Positions 21,935-29,312 of a stretch of 29,312 bases of DNA are shown one piece after another. Each line of letters opens with the position of its first letter. The stretch's first letter is position 1. Both the position numbers and the translations under genes were made by a program. The notes under the pieces were generated by a model. That model ran no database searches. It was not told where the DNA came from and saw only the letters and a program-made list of their open reading frames with translations. Origin of the DNA: Pelomyxa schiedti (taxonomy: Eukaryota > Evosea > Pelobiontida > Pelomyxidae). Where the stretch lies: assembly GCA_020536535.1 (NCBI GenBank), contig JAHLWZ010000788.1, forward strand, positions 4,630 through 33,941, in the 5' to 3' direction.

Positions 21935-24477
21935 ATGGCAGCATGCGCGGAGGTGCGCAGAGGTGATGGAACGGATTGTGGGACGGCTGGAAGTTGTGAG
22001 GAGATGGTAGAGCGGGCTAGGGTGATGGCTGAGAACGACCCGCAATGGGCAAAAACCCCGTTTCTAAATGGTAAATCATTGGCTTAATGTTAATGAAGTC
22101 ATAGCAACTGTGAAGTAATTTGTCCGGTGCGTAGAATAGTGTAGAAATAAGACATGGCATACATAACAAAAAGGTTTTTACCCTTTGCAAATTGCTTGCA
22201 AGAGGGGATATGTGAAGGCCACCCGGTACTTGATTGAGGAATGTCACTGTGATGTCAATGTGAGAGATGCAAAGAGGGGCTGTACCCCATTACACCTTGC
22301 ATGTGCTTCGTACATTCTGCCCCCCTCCCTTTCCCCTTTTTTTTCACTTGCTACTACTGCAGAGGGCATGCCTACCTTGCGTATATATTAATCAAGCAGT
22401 ACAACGCCTACGTTGACGCCAGGGATGATCGCTTGGATACCCCTCTTGTAGCGGCTATTGATCGCGGGCAATTTGCGGTTGTGAAAGTGCTCATTCAAAA
22501 CTGTATATACTTCTTGTTTGCAGTCTCTTATATAACCACTGAAACAGGCAATGCAAATCCGATGCTGCGGGATGAATACGGCGAAACCCCACGTGAGATT
22601 GCTGTGAGGACTAAGCACCATGACATTGCTGTGTTTCTGGAAGGGTGCCATTATTGTTCCACTAACAAGGTAGGTTTCACAGACAATTTCCCTGTTCTCA
22701 AACCCAAAAATACAGAAGAAGATAAGTTTAGAAGAGCTTATCACAATTCCAGCAAGTGGGCAAGAAGTGGATGACAAGCTCAAACTTCAACTTGAACTTA
22801 CAAAGCAATCGAGTCCACTTGAGGGACAGCAAGATATCTTTGGCGAGGCACCAAAAACTTTGGAAAACATGCGCAGCCACACCATAAGGCTCACAATTAG
22901 GGAGGACAATCACCAAGACACACTGAATTATGTAAACTTGCAAACAAGTTCATTGGCAATTAGGCTAGTATGTGCCGGCAGAGCAGTGTGTCCCCTCTTA
23001 AGCCCGTACTACTTTCCAAACTTTTAACAGTGTTCTGGCAGCCACCTGTTGTCTGGGAAGGATTGCATCGCATGCAATCAAGTGTGCACAATGTGGCGCA
23101 AAGCACTGTCCACTGATGATTCGATTTGGGTTCCTCACATCAAGTTTGCAACTCCAGCCAATTTCCTCTTTTTTTTATGCTTAATTTCAGCTTACTATAG
23201 ACAAGCAATTAGTAATGCCCTGTGGAACACAATTGAATACCATGATCAGGTCATTCCCCAAGAGGAAAAAGGGGAGTGGAGAGACGTATCATTTTGGAGT
23301 TCCAAAAAGGATGTGCTGCAGGCTTGGTCAGCAACACCACCTGAGAAGTTTTACCACAATTCCAAAGTGAAGTACCTTTGGGTAATGAGGAAAAAAGGGA
23401 GAGTTCCTCTGCCTGCGGGAGATGTTCCAAGATACAATCCCTTGATTCATAACAAATGGTACTGCTCTTCTTCAAACCGCGCAAAGCCTCACAAAAAAAA
23501 AAGGTGGTCTCCAAGGGATGCAGCACTTTGTTTTTGGTGCTATATCTGGCAATACCAGGTTTTTTGTCACACTCTTCTTTTTTTTCAAGTCACTCAACAA
23601 TCCAAGTGGCTGGGCTTCTTCATCAAACAGAGTGTTAGCATGAGAAGCAGTTATGACCCCAAAGTGTTGAAATCCGTAAGAAATTCGGTTGGAGCCATTG
23701 GGGTGATGATCACGCTTCTTGTACTTGGGAAGTATCTCAGTCTTCCGCGCAGTGAGACAGACAACAACTGCTCCTTGTGGCCAATCAGTCAGAATTATAT
23801 TGCCACATCTGTTCTTGTAAGTGCTCCTTACTTGAACAATAAATGTAATTAAAATTGGCCAGTTTTCACAGCAGTTGTCCTGGATTCTTTACGCATTTTC
23901 GCTTGGAGCCAAGGTTGTTTGTTTTCCTCACCAACTTCCTCTCATTCGCACCTCCAGAAGAGGAACGCGTTTTACTGGTTCCCATGGTTTATTCTGATTT
24001 TAGGAATGATTCCTTTTCCCTCGGAGTGGGTTTGCTTCTTCCGGTCAATTGTAACAACACATGAAACAATGGAATGTAATTACTAACCAAAATTTCAGAC
24101 ACACCCGAACCCGATTTTCCTGGCCATGGCTTCTTGTGTGTTGCTGGCTTCGGCTTTACTCTTATGCAAATACAAATTGCACAAACCAGTTAACCTCAAT
24201 TCACTGGTTTGTCTTTGCCGAACAATATAATATTAGTAAGTAACGTACCGCCGGCATATAAAAAAAAACCCCGCAGGGTCTTGGAATACTGGCGACTTCC
24301 ATTGGTCTCATTATCTGGTATGATAGATTCGTGATTGTGGCACGTTGTACTTGCACTGCACAGCTGATGCTGCGAGGAGCCTATCCTGATTATGACCTCA
24401 CATGGGGCAGGCATAAACTAGCCATGGCCGCATTCGCACTTGTGATTCTGGCCCTCCTGGTTTTGTTCTTTGTGTAA
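21935..24477 (+). CDS. Ankyrin-repeat, F-box-like protein with multi-pass membrane tail
   Basis: Exon model: 21935-22070, 22174-22309, 22363-22502, 22548-22669, 22716-22967, 23031-23458, 23504-23529, 23590-23816, 23872-23913, 23958-24050, 24099-24188, 24277-24477; total 630 aa. Four ankyrin repeats span about residues 46-180: FYPLQIACKRGYVKATRYLI, GCTPLHLACASGHAYLAYIL, DTPLVAAIDRGQFAVVKVLI, GETPREIAVRTKHHDIAVFL. An F-box-like segment follows (LSGKDCIACNQVCTMWRKAL then STDDSIW, about 270-300). After about 150 unassigned residues come six hydrophobic helices, for example MITLLVLGKYL, YWFPWFILILGMIPF, LAMASCVLLASALLL, GILATSIGLIIWY and AAFALVILALLVLFFV at the very end. F-box proteins are usually soluble SCF ubiquitin-ligase adaptors, so a membrane tail would place one on a membrane. 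Exons 6-8 (23458-23590) have alternative splice choices. It could instead be two genes, the second starting near the ATG at 23640; all-in-frame junctions favour one. Confidence 0.65.
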
Positions 24478-24534
24478 AACCAAAAATAACCCAACCTCCG
24501 TGAGAGCTGTTTGTTTGTTGTTATCCTTTGCTTT

Positions 24535-27500
24535 TTAGTTGAAGTGGTCACAGATGCGCAACAGCGATGACATCGGTGACCTGGCGAAGGGATCAGCAAC
24601 AAGGCAGCATGAAAGCAGCTGAAGTGACCACGGCGGCATGGTAGCGGCGTCGCAGCGGTCAGTGTCAACAACAAAGGCCCCGCGGCTGAGTGCCGGTGCA
24701 ACGTGGAACCTCTCGACCTCTGTGTGCCATGGTTTCATCCCTGAGGGTGGTGGGGGTGTTCTTCTGCTCGTAGAAGCTGCGGTCGGGGCTGAGTCCGGTA
24801 CTGAAACTGTTGGTTGTGAATTAGCGGCGGTGGTTCGTGGGAAAGAAGAAGGAACAGATAGCCAGGTACCGGTAGTTGTGGTTCCGGTCGCAGTGGATGT
24901 TGCACTGGTCGTCCCGCCGGTGGATTGGGAGCTCAGTTGTGTTGTAGGTGGTGGAATTGATGATGTTTTAGAGGGTCCGGTATTTCCTGTTGAAGATAAT
25001 GTAACTGACTTGAGGGCAACATAAGATAGCGGCGCCACTAAGTTGTGCACAAGAATTCCTTTTTACGGAGTTAGTTTGCAGTGTGATGAGTGGCAGTAAC
25101 GAAATACCAAAATCCCACACATCGCTCTTGGGACTGGCCCGATACCCATTCAGGACCTCGGGACTCCTGTTCCTTCCATCCAACAGCCGCGTTTTCTCTG
25201 GCTTTGCTTCGGAAGTGGCATCATTCGTCGGGGCTGCATAATTGTCCCATGGAATCGTTGGGTGTGTAATCTATTGTTTAAGAACAGTTAAACCAAAACA
25301 ACCGGCCAATTAACCTTCGCGCAAGGTCCGGTTGCCTCCAATGAAGTTATCAAGACATGCTCTGTGACAGAGTTATTTGGAATTGTGACAGACGAAACGG
25401 GGCAAACCAATGTCAATCCCACCGTGAACGATGGGAGGATCCTGCTTGTGGAGGTGACTGAGTCCCTCGGCAACATCTCTGAGTATCCTTTGCCGCAAGG
25501 CCATGGGCATGACCCGATTTAATGTTTCAAGGTTCGGCGGTTGTTGGAGGCACACTTTGAGGAGATCGTGCAAAGAAATCACTTGGTTGAGACTTGCAGA
25601 TTCCGGTGGATTGGGGCCAGGAGTTGTGGTGGGAAACAAACAAGCAGGGATGCTGAGAGGGGGGAGGAATTCACTCAACCCCAAGAGTGTGCCTCCACGC
25701 AGAGCCACTCCGTAGAACTGTGCCACATTGGTATGGCCCGGAGTTTCCCTCAGTGTCGTAATTTCTGTATGGCCTGGAGTTTCACTAAGAGCCGTAATTT
25801 CTGTAAATAAGACCTGGGCATTTCTGACTCCTTTGGTCTCAGCTTTGGTATCAAGAACAAAATTAGAACACCACGTTTTTGGTTGGAGTGTGACCGCAGG
25901 TCGCCCTTCTTGTTCACCATCATATCTGGTTATCAAATTCGATTCCGGCTGAACGGCATTGATGTTGATGATGGAAGGAAAACCCAGGCTGAAGAGAGAT
26001 GGGGCAATTTCGGCAATTGGCACACCTGGATGCACAGCGCAATCCATGCTATCTTTGCCCTTCAGGGCTTCCTCCATGATCTGTTCGGGAAAGAAGATGC
26101 TGCGGACACTGCCATCGGGAATGCACTGGAAACGGGGTGCTGATTCTGTGACAGAGGACAAGTACTGTTTCAAGCATTTCGGGCACGGAAACGAGTAGCT
26201 CACTGCATGTTTATGGGCCAACACAGTTCCGCGGAACAAATTGAGGGCGGTGGTCATGAGATTACCCTTCCAGTTTGCTTGCTCTCCCTCCTTGCAGACC
26301 GTTTTCATGACAACTTCCACTATTGTATCTTGTGTCACTTTGTGCTGACCACGCGTGATCAATAAGTAGGATTCTTGGTTTCGCACATCACTGGACCGTT
26401 TGAAGAACACAATTCCATCTCTCCAAAAGAATTGCAGTCCTATTCCCTTGCATAGAGAGCGTAGAACCGACGAAAAGACCTCAGATGGAAGGAAACCAAA
26501 GTTGAGGATGCAACCAGATGTAAACACCTCCCTGTTCTTTGAGTTGCATGTCTCCGAGAAGGCCTTTAGATAGTCGAAAGGTGTTTGAGGGAGGAGGAAG
26601 AAAGGCAAATGCAGGCACTGAACCCCAATGTCCATGATCATCCCCAATTTGGAAAGAACATCCAGCACCGCCCTGGAATCAAAGCCATGTGGCCACTTGA
26701 TGGTGGACACCCTCATTTTTTCCATGGAGGTCATGTGAGTGGGTGCACCAACTGCTGTTAAAGTTGCCTGGGTCAATGTGGTCATTACGTCATTGAACCA
26801 AGAGGGATCCAACACAACAATCTCATTCCTCTCTGACGGACTTTGGCAGCCATCTTCGCTGAAGTTGTGCCTAAAGTGGAAAATGGAACCCACATTGGAC
26901 AAGTAATCAAAGCAGTCCCTCAATTCCTTTTGCTCCTCGTATTGGCTCCTTTTTGCTGTGTTTCTCGCAACTCCACACTGGCGAGCAATATTTACCAACT
27001 GAGACCAATTTAGTACCTTGGTTTTAACTGAAGTTCTCAGGTAATCCTCCAGCCTCAACCAGCTTAGTGGAACGGACTCTGCAGAATTGAATGTCTTTTT
27101 CAGAGCATCAGCAAGGTCTCCGATAATGCGGTGGCGATAATTTCCATCTGGTTGATAATTCTCACAAAAGGTATAGCCATCTCCCAATCTCAAGTCAACT
27201 GCAAAGCATCCTGCAAAGTCGATTGTTTTTGACCAGGAGCTCGTGACGGATTGGTATAACGCTTTGAATGATTCAGGACGGCGGGAGCTTTCTTCATAAA
27301 TCCCAACAAGTAAAACCGTGGGTATTGGTGTGTTAACAAAACGTGTGAGTGCTGTCTTGCCGGAATGGTATGAGTTGATTTTGTTGAGCCAAAAGGTTAT
27401 TTTGGCAAGTGCTGGATGTTGATGGCTATATCCCACCCCAACAGGTGTTGGGGATGGCGATGGGTCAAAAACGAGCATAAATATTTTGTTGGGGATGAAG

Positions 27501-29022
27501 AAACATGGGTAAAATGAATTCCAGTTCTCATCGTCCCCTCCTTTTTAAATATTAATCAAGGACAAAAAAAAGAGTGCGGGAGAAATAAACCCAAATCCCA
27601 CGCTGTCCAGCTGATTTGGCTGTTGTTTGGATGCTTCCACTTGAAAGGCTTGAGTACAGATGCAACTGGACTGCGGGGGTTGGAAGGTGGTAGCACTTTC
27701 ATTTTGCGTTTGTTCTCCATCAAGCATTGCAATAATGCTGCTTTGAGAGGGCGATTGCCACCAACAACAATAATTCTGTAGTTGATTTTGGATTTTGAAT
27801 CACCTGAGATTCCTTTCAGTTGAAACGGCGCATCTTGCAGTTCCAAGGAGTCAAGGTTAATGGACGGAAGGTGTGTATCACTCGAAAAGCAGAGCTCCTT
27901 TACTGCAGGCCAATTTTCAGCTTTCACCCATGCTCGGATTGCTGATAATAGTACGTGAGGGTAGGTGTCCCCTGAGAAAAGCTCCAGCAGCGATCGGACA
28001 ATCAAATGGTTCATCCAGGTAATATCAATTGGCCCTTCCACTGGCAGTGGTATCATGCTTATCTCAAAGGATGGTATGGGGAGAGGTATGGGCCTGCAAA
28101 TACCTGGTTGCGAATCAATGGCAAAATAGTATTTGTGGAGGAGACAACCTTGGCAAATTTTTGCTGCAGTGGCTGTTTCAATGATTGTCGATACCAGAAC
28201 TTTTAAGGAATCAGTAGATATCCCAAAGGACTTTACAAGCTTGGTTGCGTGCATCTACAACCAATCATCGAAATCACTTAGAAAAAAAAAAAAACATTAA
28301 ACAAAAAAACATACAGTAAAAGCGATTCCAAGTGGTGACAAAAGGGCCTCGTCTCCCTTCTTGTAAATCGGAGCCTTCTTACTGGAGTTGAGCAGGATGA
28401 GCGACCTGTAACGAGACCACCGGGCCGGATCCACCCCCTCGTCGGGGCCATACTTATCGTAGGTACCGTAAAGCACAGAGGCGGCCCGGCACACCTCCTT
28501 CACCGTCGAGCTGGTCACGTCTTCCGGCGTCAGTGCCAGGACCACTGATGGTACCCCCTCTTTTGCGGCGCAGCCGGCATTCATCATGGCGCTTCCGTCC
28601 CGGTGGAACACAACACGGCCGGTGTCCGACGCCGAATCGAAGGTCGTAAGATCCACCGCGACGCGGGGCTTCTTATTCAAGACCGCGGACGACGACGACG
28701 ACGACGACGGAGGGGGTGCCTCGAACGCGATGCCGTGCCTGACCAGGGAGCCGTACAGGTTGAGTGCCTTTGTTTTCTTTCCCACCATCGGCGCGATTAC
28801 GTAACAGTGGGTGACTTGGCGGTCTTCGGCCGCGGTCGTCGGCGTCGCGGCAGCCGGTACGTCGGCGTAGGCTGGGGCCGCTCCGCCTTCGGTCGCTGCA
28901 GTCGCTGGTTTGGATGGCACCGCGAAGGCTGGGCTTCGCGGCATTGACTGAATGATTTCTTGGTTTTTTCCCTGCTTAAACAGAACCTCCACAACCACGA
29001 AGACCGACTGACCCACAGTCAT
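24535..29022 (-). CDS. Roco protein (Roc-COR-pseudokinase), apparently catalytically degenerate
   Basis: Exon model: 29022-28315, 28254-27591, 27540-25408, 25361-25315, 25270-25108, 25058-24535; total 1412 aa; introns of 60, 50, 46, 44 and 49 bp, one with an ACTAAC branch site. The N-terminal ~390 residues are unrecognised and include Ala/Pro and Ser-run segments. A Roc-like GTPase domain starts near residue 393: YRIIVVGGNRPLKAALLQ is in P-loop position, AWDLGGDDENW in the DxxG position, and FMLVFD and VLLVGIYEES follow. COR follows at about 640-880 (DYLSNVGSIFHF, IVVLDPSWFNDVMTTL). A CPKCL motif precedes a kinase-like domain (about 1020-1412): DVAEGLSHLHK, IVHGGIDIEHVLI, RSPEVLNG, SDVWDFGILVHNLV, LSCCLVADPFARSP. 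The catalytic Asp, Asn and DFG are missing. Roco proteins are signalling GTPases (LRRK2 and Dictyostelium relatives). It converges on the ankyrin gene with 57 bp between stops. Further 5' exons beyond the window cannot be excluded. Confidence 0.85.
25732..25803 (-). repeat. 36-bp tandem duplication inside the Roco kinase-like domain
   Basis: Two adjacent imperfect 36-bp copies (25732-25767 and 25768-25803) encode the successive dodecapeptides TALSETPGHTEI-like and TTLRETPGHTNV-like. The copies lie in the alpha-C helix region of the kinase N-lobe and keep frame. Several substitutions between copies show it is not a fresh assembly artefact. Confidence 0.8.
28687..28709 (-). repeat. Trinucleotide microsatellite encoding a serine run
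   Basis: A run of GAC units on the plus strand reads as TCG codons in the Roco first exon and gives about eight serines after APPP. It lies in a GC-rich, probably disordered part of the protein. Confidence 0.85.
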
Positions 29023-29312
29023 GTGGTGCCTGTATCAACATGTGAAAATTGGCAACAAATACAGGAGTAGGAGTCGAATGAATCGATTGTGCAGGTGAGG
29101 CCGCCATTGATCAAAAGACACAGCTGCGAAGTTTGAGAAAATGAGAGTGGTGTGTAGTGACTTCATGTTGTTTTTTCTTGGATTGAAAAATTTGCTCGTG
29201 TGCTGGGGAAGCATTTTCCTTCTCTTACTCAAGTCATATTACATTCAATTTCATGCATGCTTTTCTTTCAAGTGGAGCTTTTATGCACCACAGGGGCGCT
29301 CACAGCCGAGCC
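29023..29312. other. Region upstream of the Roco start, no supportable gene
   Basis: 290 bp at the window edge. A minus-strand 65-codon frame (29232-29035) ends in a stop 12 bases before the Roco ATG and has no recognisable motif. It could be 5' untranslated sequence, an upstream exon of the Roco gene, or the end of a neighbouring gene. Confidence 0.4.

Noticed and set aside
23456-23638. Separate small plus-strand gene
   Set aside because: It overlaps the ankyrin gene in another frame and spans likely introns; no independent support.
1-29312. Transposon, retroelement, viral insertion, tRNA or rRNA genes
   Set aside because: No reverse transcriptase, transposase or integrase motifs, long terminal repeats or recognisable tRNA/rRNA sequence were seen on either strand.

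Overview
The window is nuclear DNA of a compact-genome protist, most likely an amoebozoan. Genes are packed end to end and broken by many tiny introns, mostly 39-60 bp, usually GT-AG, several with a CTAAC-like branch site. Two protein types also fit: a receptor-like TKL kinase with a juxtamembrane MSP-like domain and an LS.K.D.DEI lead-in, as in Entamoeba and Dictyostelium kinases, and a Roco protein. I suspect an archamoeba (Pelomyxa or Mastigamoeba type), but the genus is inference.

Layout, left to right: (1) 1-86, minus, the first exon of a gene leaving the window, beginning with a signal peptide. (2) 158-14429, minus, a giant single-pass receptor: signal peptide, an unrecognised N-terminal region, about 35 tandem IPT/TIG domains, an Ig-like module, one transmembrane helix, an MSP-like domain and an intact TKL kinase. 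(3) 14862-16169, minus, SYS1, a Golgi membrane protein, with large low-complexity additions. (4) 16392-20051, minus, gamma-tubulin complex component 2 in 14 exons. (5) 20447-21877, minus, a single-exon orphan protein. (6) 21935-24477, plus, an ankyrin-repeat/F-box-like protein with a predicted six-helix membrane tail. (7) 24535-29022, minus, a Roco (Roc-COR-kinase) protein whose GTPase and kinase motifs both look degenerate. 29023-29312 has no supportable gene.

The genes do not form a pathway. SYS1 and GCP2 are housekeeping; the TIG receptor kinase and the Roco protein are signalling proteins of expanded amoebozoan families. Exon structures were built by hand from splice motifs, frame and homology. 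The summed coding lengths of SYS1, GCP2, the ankyrin gene and the Roco gene are each divisible by three (403, 988, 630 and 1412 aa), which supports the models.

The most interesting signal is a higher-order organisation inside the TIG array. Nearly every module is bounded by phase-1 introns. A second module type, with a phase-0 intron just before the G-x-N-F-G motif, recurs as modules 6, 12, 18, 22, 26 and 30. Its introns are spaced about 1.9, 1.9, 1.25, 1.2 and 1.3 kb apart, as if the receptor grew by duplication of six-module and then four-module blocks.
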